A DNA stretch of 26,494 nucleotides, from contig JALZUI010000120.1 of assembly GCA_023301545.1 (NCBI GenBank), positions 1-26,494 on the forward strand, in the 5' to 3' direction. Numbering within the stretch: position 1 is the stretch's first letter; each line of letters opens with the position of its first letter. Below are positions 8,276 through 15,568 of this stretch, one piece after another. A program made the translations under genes and the position numbers. Under the pieces are notes generated by a model that saw only the letters and a program-made list of their open reading frames with translations, made no database searches and was not told the DNA's origin. Source of the DNA: Akkermansiaceae bacterium (GTDB taxonomy: Bacteria; Verrucomicrobiota; Verrucomicrobiia; Verrucomicrobiales; Akkermansiaceae).

Positions 8276-10639
8276 TTAGCCCTCAACCGTGATTTCTTCG
8301 TCACGGATAGCGGTCTGAATAACTTCTTCCCGAATACTTTCTTCACCCTTACGACGGGCCCAGAGGTAAACGATTGGAGAAGCAATAAAGATCGAAGAGT
8401 ACGTCCCGACAATCACCCCGATGAGAATCGCAAAGGAGAAATCCTTAAGCGCTTGGCCACCGAAGATAAAGAGAACGAGTACTACGAAGAAGGTCGTCAA
8501 CGAGGTTAAAACCGTACGAGACAGAGTCGAGTTGATGGCCTCATTCATGAGAACTTCAATATCACCCTTCTTAGTCGTTAAGGTCTCCCTAATACGGTCA
8601 AATACTACGATCGTATCATTGATTGAGTAACCCGCAATCGTCAGGATCGCACCAACGTGAATGAGAGAGAACTCGGAAGTACCAGTAAGCCAGCTGTAAA
8701 GCCCTACTGATCCTAGCACGATAATCAAGTCATGGAAGAGAGCACAGAAGGCTCCAACTGCGAAGGAGAATTCAAATCGAACCGTAATGTAGATCAGAAT
8801 ACAGAACAGGCCTAACCCGAGAGCAATAACTGAGTTCCAGAGGAATTCTTTACCCAGAGTCGCGCTAACAGATTCGTTAGAGGCTTCTACCTCATTCAGC
8901 GCTGGAATATCCTTACGGAGTTCCGAGGTAATGGTCGCAACATCACTAGTCGCACACTTCACGCTAATCAATTTCCCTGCTGCTTGAGTCGTCTCCTGCT
9001 GTACCAGGGGTTGTTTGCCAAGCTCAAGATCTGAAATACTATCGGTCGCTTGTGCTGCTGTAATATCAGCCTCACCCACTTGGAATTTAATGACAGAACC
9101 TCCGAGGAAGTCGATCCCTAGAGTTTTATCTCCACGGAACCCAAGTAATCCGATAGCCGCTACGATGAGCATGATCGAAAGAGGGAAGGCCCCCTTACGC
9201 AACTTCATGAAAGGAAAGCTCTTTTTCCCGAAGAGTTGCATGAAATTCAGATTCTTAATGAGCTTCAAATCGTAACCCCAGTAGAAGAGAACACGAGCAA
9301 CAACAAGCGCAGTAAGCAGAGAGGTTAGAATACCAATCGTAAGCGTTACTGCGAAGCCTTTGACCGTACCCGAACCGAGAGACATAAGAATGATCGCGAT
9401 AATCAGAGTCGTGATGTTGGCATCAAAAATTGCAGAGAACGCTTTCTCGAAAGCCGCTCTGATCGAAGCGCCTACCGATTTACCAGCAGCCATTTCTTCA
9501 CGAAGGCGTTCGTAGATCAGAACATTGGCATCAACCGCCACCCCGATTGTCAGGATAATCCCCGCAATCCCTGGAAGCGTAAAGGTAAAGCCAAACATCG
9601 CCATAATTCCGAAGAGGACGAGAATGTTTACCGATAGTCCGATTAGGGCGATAATCCCTGCTAAGCGGTAGTAGATCAAAATGAAGACTAAGGTAATCGC
9701 GAGACCAACAATCCCCGAAGTAATCCCTTGGCTAACCGTAGCTTGACCAAGACGAGCGGATACTTCACGTGCTTCTTCAATAACAAGCGGGTTCGTTAAT
9801 GGGTTTTCAAGACCATTAGCGAGACGGCGACACTCGTCTTGAGAGTCGAGACCTGAGACATTAAACTGACGCCCTAAAACTGATTGTACTGTAGCGCTAC
9901 TGATAACTTTACCATCGAGGATACAAGCCATCTGATCCTGTCCAATTGTCATTTTACTAGTGGCTAATCGCATCTTGTCGCCACCTTCTCCATCAAGTGT
10001 AATATGGACAACGCCTCGGCTTCCCGTATCGACTGATGCACGCTGTACGTTTTTACCGGTAAGAATATCACGGTTTTTAATCAGTAGATCTATCGTGATC
10101 GGCTCGCCATCTTCATTAGTCGTATCGTACTGCTTCAGAGAGTAACCTGAAATAAGTTCACCGGCCTGTACCTGCGGAACTAAAAAGCGTGACTGCGGGT
10201 GCACTGCGCGCACTTCTAGTTTAGCGACCTGTTCTAGCGTTCGCTTCACCTCTTTGGCTTCTTCCTCGGTCACCCCTGGCATTTCTACAATAATCCGGTC
10301 GGATCCTTGCTGCTGAGTCAAAAGGTCTTTTGTCCCTGTCGGATCAAGGCGCTTCTCGATCGTCGTAATTGCAGAGATGATCGCTTCACGCGTAACAGGG
10401 AGAGGCTCTCCCGTTTTATCATCAATATTCGGCTGAATACGAACGGTGTAAGAAGTTCCCCCTACAATATCGATCCCGCCCTTAAGTGGCATCTTGATGA
10501 GCGCTACAACAGCCAAAATAACAACCCCAATACTGAGAGCTGTTCCGACATTACGCTTATTTCTGTCCTTCTCTGAAAACACATAGAGGAGAAGCGTGGC
10601 GAGGAGGCCGAGGCCTACGAGGAATACAATACTTTGCAT
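8276..10639 (-). CDS. secDF: Protein translocase subunit SecDF (SecD-SecF fusion)
   Basis: An RND-type inner-membrane protein that uses the proton-motive force to drive late steps of SecYEG export; 787 aa, close to the 737 aa of Bacillus SecDF. The SecD half (about 1-455) has the GGIDIVGG motif (54-61), a periplasmic P1 region (about 65-290), and five membrane segments including TIGVAVDANVLIYERLREE. The SecF half (about 465-787) opens with a TM and LGIDFLGG, and ends with TIAGYSINDTIVVFDRIRE and further TM segments. An additional hydrophobic segment (about 3-21) comes before the usual TM1 (about 32-49), so one extra N-terminal helix is predicted. It is the last gene of the tgt-yajC-secDF operon, 19 nt after yajC. 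Confidence 0.96.
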   Translation of the reverse strand: MQSIVFLVGLGLLATLLLYVFSEKDRNKRNVGTALSIGVVILAVVALIKMPLKGGIDIVGGTSYTVRIQPNIDDKTGEPLPVTREAIISAITTIEKRLDPTGTKDLLTQQQGSDRIIVEMPGVTEEEAKEVKRTLEQVAKLEVRAVHPQSRFLVPQVQAGELISGYSLKQYDTTNEDGEPITIDLLIKNRDILTGKNVQRASVDTGSRGVVHITLDGEGGDKMRLATSKMTIGQDQMACILDGKVISSATVQSVLGRQFNVSGLDSQDECRRLANGLENPLTNPLVIEEAREVSARLGQATVSQGITSGIVGLAITLVFILIYYRLAGIIALIGLSVNILVLFGIMAMFGFTFTLPGIAGIILTIGVAVDANVLIYERLREEMAAGKSVGASIRAAFEKAFSAIFDANITTLIIAIILMSLGSGTVKGFAVTLTIGILTSLLTALVVARVLFYWGYDLKLIKNLNFMQLFGKKSFPFMKLRKGAFPLSIMLIVAAIGLLGFRGDKTLGIDFLGGSVIKFQVGEADITAAQATDSISDLELGKQPLVQQETTQAAGKLISVKCATSDVATITSELRKDIPALNEVEASNESVSATLGKEFLWNSVIALGLGLFCILIYITVRFEFSFAVGAFCALFHDLIIVLGSVGLYSWLTGTSEFSLIHVGAILTIAGYSINDTIVVFDRIRETLTTKKGDIEVLMNEAINSTLSRTVLTSLTTFFVVLVLFIFGGQALKDFSFAILIGVIVGTYSSIFIASPIVYLWARRKGEESIREEVIQTAIRDEEITVEG

Positions 10640-10658
10640 GATTTAAATTTCGTTATGA

Positions 10659-11036
10659 TTACTTCTCTTCTTTCGCCACTTCGATCGCCTTGTCATCCGC
10701 GGCTGGTTTGTCAGATCCTTTAGAAAGAACGGTCGCAATCGCTGAACGCTCAACAGTAATAAAGATCCCATCAGAAACCCGAATGCTACAAGTCTTATCG
10801 CCCTTGTGATTAATTACTCCGTGGATTCCACCATTGGTTACAATCTTGTCTCCTTTTTTGAGCGCATCGATCTTTTTAGCAAGGGCTTTTGCCTTCTGTT
10901 GCTGAGGACGAATCAACATGAAATAGAAGATCGCCATGAGCGCGAGAGGAAAAACGAAGCCGCTTCCTAGTATGCGTTGGATAGCATTTGGTTCAGCTAC
11001 GGCTTCTTGAGCGAGAAGGATAAAGGTATTAGTCAT
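10659..11036 (-). CDS. yajC: Preprotein translocase accessory subunit YajC
   Basis: A small membrane protein associated with SecDF in the holo-translocon; 125 aa. A single membrane segment (about 28-43, FPLALMAIFYFMLIRP) is followed by the family motif RPQQQKAKA, then a cytoplasmic domain with KKGDKIVTNGGIHGVI and a charged C-terminus. It sits between tgt and secDF with gaps of about 19 nt on each side, the classic conserved order. The N-terminal extension before the TM (MTNTFILLAQEAVAEPNAIQ) is short and acidic. Confidence 0.95.
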   Translation of the reverse strand: MTNTFILLAQEAVAEPNAIQRILGSGFVFPLALMAIFYFMLIRPQQQKAKALAKKIDALKKGDKIVTNGGIHGVINHKGDKTCSIRVSDGIFITVERSAIATVLSKGSDKPAADDKAIEVAKEEK

Positions 11037-11054
11037 AATAATTGTAGGTAAAGG

Positions 11055-12209
11055 TTAAGAGTGTTGTTTTGCGTTATAGCGTTCTGTGAATTCGTTTTTG
11101 TATTCAGTAAAGCGCCCCTCTTCAATCGCCTTGCGCGCATTGAAAGTTAGGTTTAAGTAGAAATGCAAATTATGGAAAGAAAGCAATCTTAAAGCGAGAA
11201 TTTCTCCCGCTTTAAACAAGTGTCGCAGGTATGCTCGGCTAAAACTAGCCAAATGCGGATGGCAATCTTCCGTGATCGTCCTCGGGTCTTTTGCGAATTT
11301 CCCGTTTTTAATATTAATAGGCCCATCTAGAGTAAACGCTTGGCCATGACGTGCGCAACGCGTGGGATGCACGCAATCAAACATATCGACCCCTCGTCCA
11401 ATCATCTCTAAAATCTGCGGGGGAGTACCGAGCCCCATCGCATAACGAGGCTTATTATCAGGAAGGAAAGGCACCGCGTTATCAATCGCGCGGAACATTT
11501 CGACTTCGGGCTCACCTACCGACACTCCGCCCACTGCGTAACCATCAAAATCAAGATCGGTCAACGCCCGCGCCGAGCGCTCACGCAGGTCAGCGTAAAC
11601 CGAGCCCTGTACGATCCCGAATTGTAGCTGGCGCTGTGCCTCAGAAGCGGCCCTATCTAACCCTCCCGCAGCAGGTTTATTTTGCATATGCCATTCCTTA
11701 CAGCGCTTGGCCCAACGCGTTGTTAGGTCAGTCGATTCCTCTGCGTATTTGCGGTCACAAGGGTACGGTGGACATTCATCATAAAGCATCGCGATATCAG
11801 AGCCTAGGGCCGACTGAATCTCCATACTCACCTCAGGGCTAAGCATCATTTTAGAACCATCTAGGTGATTTCGGAACGTCACCCCTTCTTCCGAAATTTT
11901 ACGGAGCTTAGCCAGCGACCAAACCTGAAAACCACCAGAATCGGTCAAAATTGGCTTATCCCAGCCCGCAAATTTATGCAGACCTCCCAGCTCCTTGATT
12001 GTCTCATGTCCTGGACGAAGCCATAAGTGATAAGTATTCCCCAGAATCACTTGCGCGCCTAACTCCTCCACCTCTGCGGGGTGCAGCGTTTTAACAGTCG
12101 CCTGTGTACCGACAGGCATAAAAATTGGCGTTTGGATCACACCATGCGGGGTCGTCAGCTCGCCCGTACGGGCTTTTGTGTCTGGATCGTTGTGAAAAAC
12201 TTGAAACAT
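11055..12209 (-). CDS. tgt: Queuine/preQ1 tRNA-guanine transglycosylase
   Basis: Exchanges guanine-34 for preQ1 in tRNAs with GUN anticodons (Tyr, His, Asn, Asp), a step toward queuosine; 384 aa on a TIM-barrel fold. DSGGFQVWSL carries D90, GGVSVGE (about 227-233) binds the base, and the nucleophile is D278 in MFDCVHPTR. The zinc region is unusual. Where E. coli has CDCYTC just before SRAYL, this protein reads EDCHPHLASF, so the three-cysteine CxCxxC pattern is absent. C316, H317, H319 and the conserved H346 in SFHNL are the only nearby ligand candidates. It is the first gene of the tgt-yajC-secDF operon. Overall identity is secure; metal binding is uncertain. Confidence 0.94.
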   Translation of the reverse strand: MFQVFHNDPDTKARTGELTTPHGVIQTPIFMPVGTQATVKTLHPAEVEELGAQVILGNTYHLWLRPGHETIKELGGLHKFAGWDKPILTDSGGFQVWSLAKLRKISEEGVTFRNHLDGSKMMLSPEVSMEIQSALGSDIAMLYDECPPYPCDRKYAEESTDLTTRWAKRCKEWHMQNKPAAGGLDRAASEAQRQLQFGIVQGSVYADLRERSARALTDLDFDGYAVGGVSVGEPEVEMFRAIDNAVPFLPDNKPRYAMGLGTPPQILEMIGRGVDMFDCVHPTRCARHGQAFTLDGPINIKNGKFAKDPRTITEDCHPHLASFSRAYLRHLFKAGEILALRLLSFHNLHFYLNLTFNARKAIEEGRFTEYKNEFTERYNAKQHS

Positions 12210-12301
12210 GAGAGAGGCTCAAGCAAAGCGGAATCCCCTGCTTGCATCAATAAGGAAAGAGACGAATTTTTCACCCCCGCAAATACGAGACTTAAACGCA
12301 C

Positions 12302-12341
12302 AAAAAAATCCCCAACAAGCTCTACGCTCCTTGGGGATTTT
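12302..12341 (-). terminator. Terminator after the RRM protein gene
   Basis: AAAATCCCCAA (12305-12315) pairs with TTGGGGATTTT (12331-12341), an 11-bp perfect stem with a 15-nt loop that can form an inner AGC/GCT pairing. On the minus strand a run of seven T residues follows. It separates the RRM gene from tgt. Confidence 0.85.
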
Positions 12342-12359
12342 AATTAGGGAAAAAGTTGC

Positions 12360-12947
12360 TTATTCAGCTGGCTCTTCAACCGCGCTACGCTCTTCGTTTT
12401 GCGTACGAGCACCGTTAACTATCATGTTACGGCCCATAAATGGTTGCTCATGAAGCACTTCAACAGCACGCTTAGCATCATCAAGACTTACCATCTGGAC
12501 GAATGCGAAGCCTTTAGAACGCTGAGTGCGCTTATTGTAAACCACTTCAACTGTTTTCACACCACCAAAGCCCTTAAAAAGCTCGGTAAGGTCTGACTCC
12601 GTAACATCGTAGGAAAGGTTTCCTACGTAGAGACGTGAGCTATCAACCTTTTGCGGAGGAGCTGGTCTCGGCGCTTTTTTCTTAGCCGCTTGCTTGTTAG
12701 CTGGGCGCTTAGCGTTATTGTTTCCGCCACTCTTAGTGTTTTGAGTAGAAGCTTTAGCGTTTGCCCCTGGAGCAGTGTAGAGCCCCACTTTAGCGAGGAT
12801 CTTTTGCCACCAGTTAAGAACTGGAGCATTTGGTTTATTCTTACGCTCTGGGACACCTCGACGGTGACTATTGCTGTTATTGTTATTATTACTACGGCCT
12901 TGTGAACGGCCTGAACGATTATTGTTCGGTCTGTTTTGGGATGACAT
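12360..12947 (-). CDS. RRM-domain RNA-binding protein
   Basis: A 195-aa protein with one RNA recognition motif at about 105-181: RNP2 is LYVGNL (106-111) and RNP1 is KGFAFVQM (145-152), both with the aromatic positions expected to stack on RNA bases. Upstream of the RRM is a long basic, low-complexity region: residues 4-30 are rich in Asn, Arg and Ser with a run of Asn, and 60-100 are rich in Lys, Ala and Pro. The C-terminus is acidic (EERSAVEEPAE). Bacterial single-RRM proteins of this type are usually only 80-100 aa, so the N-terminal half is an extension likely to be disordered. The RNA target is unknown. It may be co-transcribed with the 80-aa ORF 11 nt upstream. Confidence 0.9.
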   Translation of the reverse strand: MSSQNRPNNNRSGRSQGRSNNNNNSNSHRRGVPERKNKPNAPVLNWWQKILAKVGLYTAPGANAKASTQNTKSGGNNNAKRPANKQAAKKKAPRPAPPQKVDSSRLYVGNLSYDVTESDLTELFKGFGGVKTVEVVYNKRTQRSKGFAFVQMVSLDDAKRAVEVLHEQPFMGRNMIVNGARTQNEERSAVEEPAE

Positions 12948-12958
12948 TAGGTATTTTA

Positions 12959-13201
12959 TTAGTGTGTCGCACCCTCTCGTCTTTTCATTCTCAATCGGTA
13001 GTATTGGGTAATACTCTGGGCAAAAATTCGGATCTTTTGCTCGGTCTTATGAAGAAGTAAAGGTCTAGGGGCAACGGTGTTAATAGGAATTGATTGATGG
13101 CAGAACACTGAGCAGGAGCGGCCGAGCCAGAAAACAAGGTGCCCGAGACTCTCTCTAATCCACTGATTAGATTGATTCGCGGTTTGTTCAGGTTGACTCA
13201 T
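12959..13201 (-). CDS. Hypothetical protein, 80 aa
   Basis: An ORF directly upstream of the RRM gene on the same strand, with 11 nt between them. The N-terminus is polar (MSQPEQTANQSNQW), the middle is hydrophobic with two Cys (about 19-35), and the C-terminus is basic (MKRREGATH). I do not recognise a family. In favour: its position, no competing gene on the other strand, and a palindromic TATACT region about 35 nt upstream. Against: small size and no Shine-Dalgarno sequence, although the neighbours lack one too. It could equally be an untranslated leader of the RRM gene. Confidence 0.35.
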   Translation of the reverse strand: MSQPEQTANQSNQWIRESLGHLVFWLGRSCSVFCHQSIPINTVAPRPLLLHKTEQKIRIFAQSITQYYRLRMKRREGATH

Positions 13202-13232
13202 CGGTTCTTATTCAGGTTGAATTCGGAGCATC

Positions 13233-13246
13233 TAGTATAGATACTA
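13233..13246 (-). promoter_or_regulatory. Palindrome with a -10-like TATACT before the 80-aa ORF/RRM gene
   Basis: TAGTAT-AG-ATACTA is a perfect inverted repeat; on the minus strand it contains TATACT (13234-13239), a good -10 match about 33 nt before the 80-aa ORF. No -35 box is visible at 16-18 bp, so an activator or an alternative promoter type would be needed. A second dyad, TTTCATA-CT-TATGAAA, lies at 13278-13293. Confidence 0.3.
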
Positions 13247-13327
13247 TTGCTATCAAATCAGGGGCAACATACGAGGTTTTCATACTTATGAAAGACAAAA
13301 AGAACCCGCATATCATTTCTAAAATTT

Positions 13328-13367
13328 AAAAATCACCGATTCAGCATGAATGAGTCACATTCTTCGG
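13328..13367 (-). terminator. Possible terminator downstream of tRNA-Tyr
   Basis: Read on the minus strand, an outer CCGA/TCGG pairing encloses a perfect GAATG-TGACT-CATTC hairpin, and a T-rich stretch (five T residues, then AAATTTT) follows. The outer pairing has unpaired bases on one side, so strength is uncertain. It is placed correctly to end the tRNA-Tyr transcript. Confidence 0.4.
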
Positions 13368-13409
13368 CTTGCTAGAAAAAGGAAATCAGCAAACTTTAGC
13401 CCTTCGAAG

Positions 13410-13495
13410 TGGTGGGTAGAGTTGGATTCGAACCAACGTACACTTGCGTGAACAGATTTACAATCTGTCGCCTTTAACCACTCGGCCATCTACCC
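13410..13495 (-). tRNA. tRNA-Tyr (anticodon GUA)
   Basis: An 86-nt class II tRNA. The acceptor stem is GGGTAGA/TCTACCC, the discriminator A is followed by an encoded CCA (13412-13410), the D-stem is GCC/GGC, and the anticodon stem is ACAGA/TCTGT with loop TTGTAAA, giving anticodon GTA. A long variable arm typical of bacterial tRNA-Tyr precedes the T-arm GTTGG-TTCGAAT-CCAAC. G34 makes it a queuosine substrate (Tgt), and A36-A37-A38 is the recognition context of MiaA/MiaB. Confidence 0.97.
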
Positions 13496-13515
13496 ATTAA
13501 ATCGAAGGGACGGCA

Positions 13516-13544
13516 TTCTTAAAGTAGCTCTAATTGCATGACAA
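13516..13544 (-). promoter_or_regulatory. Putative tRNA-Tyr promoter
   Basis: On the minus strand, TTGTCA (13544-13539), a 17-bp spacer and TAAGAA (13521-13516) place transcription start about 14 nt upstream of the mature tRNA. The -35 matches at 5 of 6 positions; the -10 is weak. Confidence 0.4.
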
Positions 13545-13571
13545 GCATAAAGTGGTACTTTTTCTTGAAAA

Positions 13572-13592
13572 AGACTCACCTTATCTGAGTCT
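13572..13592 (+). promoter_or_regulatory. Perfect inverted repeat in the aldolase upstream region
   Basis: AGACTCA-CCTTATC-TGAGTCT is a perfect 7-bp inverted repeat with a 7-nt centre, about 150 nt before the fba start, followed by CTATTTTC. It could be an operator or an attenuator-like hairpin. There is no long T run, so it is not a confident terminator. A convincing -35/-10 pair for fba was not found nearby. Confidence 0.35.
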
Positions 13593-13740
13593 CTATTTTC
13601 AGTAGTTGAAAATGGAAAAAACCAGCCTCCCCCCTTATCCCTTAAGGCTTCTTCGGTGAAAGCAAAAACAAACACAGATAAAGCGCCCGAATATCTGCGT
13701 TTTAACTTGCCTAAACAGAATCACAGGCGTACAAGTCGCT

Positions 13741-14769
13741 ATGCCAGTAGCAACACCAGCCCAATACCAAGACATGTTAGATGCCGCCCAAAAAGGCGGA
13801 TACGCATACCCAGCAATCAACATAACCTCTCTAGCCACCATTAGCGGTGCCCTTAAAGCCTTTGCCGAATCAGGATCTGATGGCATCATCCAGGTTTCCA
13901 CAGGAGGAGGACAATTCGCCTCTGGATTGGCGATCAATGACGCCGCCACTGGTGCAATCGCACTAGCTGAAGCCGTTCACTTTTATGCTGAGAAATATGA
14001 CATTCTCATCGCCCTCCACACTGACCACTGCCACCCCAAAAACGTAGAAGGCTTCCTCCTACCTCTCCTAGAAGCCTCTCGCGAACGTATCGCCAGCGGC
14101 AAAGGGCCTCTGTTCCAATCTCACATGTACGATGGATCCGAGCTCCCACTCGAAGAAAATATGGAGATGTCCAAGAAGCTCCTCAAGGAATGCGCAGAGC
14201 TCGATATCATTCTAGAAATTGAAGCTGGCGTAGTGGGCGGAGAAGAAGACGGCCACGATACCTCAGGCCTCCCTATCGATAAACTCTACACTAGCCCAGA
14301 GGACATGTTGACTGTATATGAAAGCCTCAACGGCATCGGCCGCTTCATGTTTGCAGCTACCTTTGGTAACGTACACGGCGCCTACAAGCCTGGCTCGGTA
14401 AAACTGGAACCAACCATTCTCCGCGACGGCCAAAACGCTGTAATGGAAAAATATGGCAAAGATGCTGAAATGGACCTTGTATTCCACGGAGGATCTGGCT
14501 CTGAACTCTCTGACATCCGCGAAACCTTAGGTTACGGGGTGATTAAAATGAACATCGACACCGATACACAATACGCTTTCACCAGAGCGATTGCTACCCA
14601 CCTTTTTGAGAACGTCGAAGGCATTCTCAAAATAGATGGCGAAGTTGGAAACAAAAAAGCATACGACCCTCGCTCTTACCTCAAGAAAGCCGAGCAGTCC
14701 CTTTGCGAACGCTTAAAATTAGCCTGTGACGACCTCCTCTCTACAGGCAAATCAATTTATAATAAGTAA
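13741..14769 (+). CDS. fbaA: Class II fructose-bisphosphate aldolase
   Basis: A zinc-dependent aldolase that cleaves fructose-1,6-bisphosphate to DHAP and glyceraldehyde-3-phosphate, and runs in reverse in gluconeogenesis; 342 aa, near the 359 of E. coli FbaA. LHTDHCHPKN (92-101) holds the general acid D95 and zinc ligand H96. Next come DGSELPLEENM, the LEIEAGVVGGEEDG loop with the family glutamate, GNVHG with a zinc His, and HGGSGS with the third His and the phosphate-binding glycines. This is the class IIA form by its insertions. It is monocistronic, with a GAAA-loop terminator 19 nt after the stop. The upstream region of about 200 nt contains one perfect inverted repeat. Confidence 0.95.
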   Translation: MPVATPAQYQDMLDAAQKGGYAYPAINITSLATISGALKAFAESGSDGIIQVSTGGGQFASGLAINDAATGAIALAEAVHFYAEKYDILIALHTDHCHPKNVEGFLLPLLEASRERIASGKGPLFQSHMYDGSELPLEENMEMSKKLLKECAELDIILEIEAGVVGGEEDGHDTSGLPIDKLYTSPEDMLTVYESLNGIGRFMFAATFGNVHGAYKPGSVKLEPTILRDGQNAVMEKYGKDAEMDLVFHGGSGSELSDIRETLGYGVIKMNIDTDTQYAFTRAIATHLFENVEGILKIDGEVGNKKAYDPRSYLKKAEQSLCERLKLACDDLLSTGKSIYNK

Positions 14770-14787
14770 TTTTGTTCATAGCTAAGA

Positions 14788-14816
14788 CCGTCAACCGAAA
14801 GGTTGGCGGCTTTTTT
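14788..14816 (+). terminator. Terminator after the aldolase gene
   Basis: CCGTCAACC/GGTTGGCGG, a 9-bp stem with one U-G pair, capped by a GAAA tetraloop and followed by C and six T residues. Confidence 0.92.
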
Positions 14817-14948
14817 CTGCCTACTTGGCTTGAGCCAAATTAACACAGGCTCTTTTACCAGAACGCGCACGGGACAACATTAGTCATTATTATTATCTAC
14901 CCCTCTAAACTGAATGTGAGCTAACGGAAGCAACGCTTCAATAAACAC

Positions 14949-14980
14949 AAAAAGGCCGCACATCACGTGCGGCCTTTTTT
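14949..14980 (-). terminator. Terminator after rplI (bidirectional)
   Basis: A perfect 8-bp stem, GGCCGCAC/GTGCGGCC, with a 5-nt loop, flanked by A residues on one side and T residues on the other, so it can work on both strands. It serves rplI on the minus strand (stop at 14999) and backs up the fba terminator on the plus strand. Confidence 0.9.
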
Positions 14981-14998
14981 ATTTGGTAACCTGTGCGA

Positions 14999-15460
14999 TT
15001 AACCCTTTGTTACAGGATTCACTTTAACCGTGACCGTTGCAACTACGTCAGCGTGAAGCTTAACTTCTACTTCCGTATCAGAGGTTTTCTTAATTGGCTT
15101 CTCCAAAACAATCGCGTGACGATCTAGTGAGAATCCTTTCGCTTCGAGAGCCTTGTGGATGTCGATGTTTGTAATCGCTCCGAACGCTTTCCCGTTTTCA
15201 CCGATCTCAAGATCGAGTGTTAGGTTTGTACCATTGAGCTTAGCTGAGAGTTCTTTGAATTCTTCAAGCTCTTTAGCCTCACGCTCTGCACGAGCAGCTT
15301 TAAGGCCTTCAATGTATTGCACGTTGTGTTCAGTCGCTTCGTAGGCAATTCCACGAGGGATCAGGTAGTTTCTTGCGAAACCAGCTTTTACTTTAACGAT
15401 GTCTGCTTCTGCGCCTACGCCGTCTAATTTTTCTTTAAGGATAACTTGTGTAACTGCCAT
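14999..15460 (-). CDS. rplI: 50S ribosomal protein L9
   Basis: L9 binds 23S rRNA near the L1 stalk and bridges to a neighbouring ribosome through its long helix; 153 aa, near the usual 148-150. The N-terminal RNA-binding domain shows VILKEKLDGVG, the GxxxxVKxGFARNYLIPRG pattern (25-37) and an Ala-rich stretch. The connecting helix is about 45-78, and the C-terminal domain has the family GKAFGAITNIDI at about 89-100. The gene stands alone with its own promoter and terminator; the commonly linked rpsF, ssb, rpsR and dnaB are not next to it. Confidence 0.96.
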   Translation of the reverse strand: MAVTQVILKEKLDGVGAEADIVKVKAGFARNYLIPRGIAYEATEHNVQYIEGLKAARAEREAKELEEFKELSAKLNGTNLTLDLEIGENGKAFGAITNIDIHKALEAKGFSLDRHAIVLEKPIKKTSDTEVEVKLHADVVATVTVKVNPVTKG

Positions 15461-15483
15461 GACTGGAAATTGGGTGGAGGAAG

Positions 15484-15513
15484 GTCATACCTTGTAAAAG
15501 GAGGAGAAGTCAA
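15484..15513 (-). promoter_or_regulatory. Putative rplI promoter
   Basis: On the minus strand, TTGACT (15513-15508), an 18-bp spacer and TATGAC (15489-15484) predict a start near 15477, leaving a leader of about 17 nt. This supports expression of rplI apart from prfA. Confidence 0.5.
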
Positions 15514-15568
15514 GCCCTTCTTTTTTAAAAACAGCAAAAACCTCCTCCCCTCTCTCTCAGTATCTGTA

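Noticed and set aside
11351..11842. 163-aa plus-strand ORF
   Set aside because: Antisense to the middle of tgt, with composition typical of a shadow frame (rich in Arg, Ser and Pro).
12868..12895. Trinucleotide-like tract of ATT/GTT triplets
   Set aside because: It encodes the Asn run of the RRM protein with mixed AAT and AAC codons, so it is a low-complexity coding region, not a microsatellite or CRISPR unit.
14825..14838. TTGGCT-TG-AGCCAA dyad between the fba and rplI terminators
   Set aside because: A short perfect dyad with no T tract and no adjacent promoter; nothing links it to a gene.
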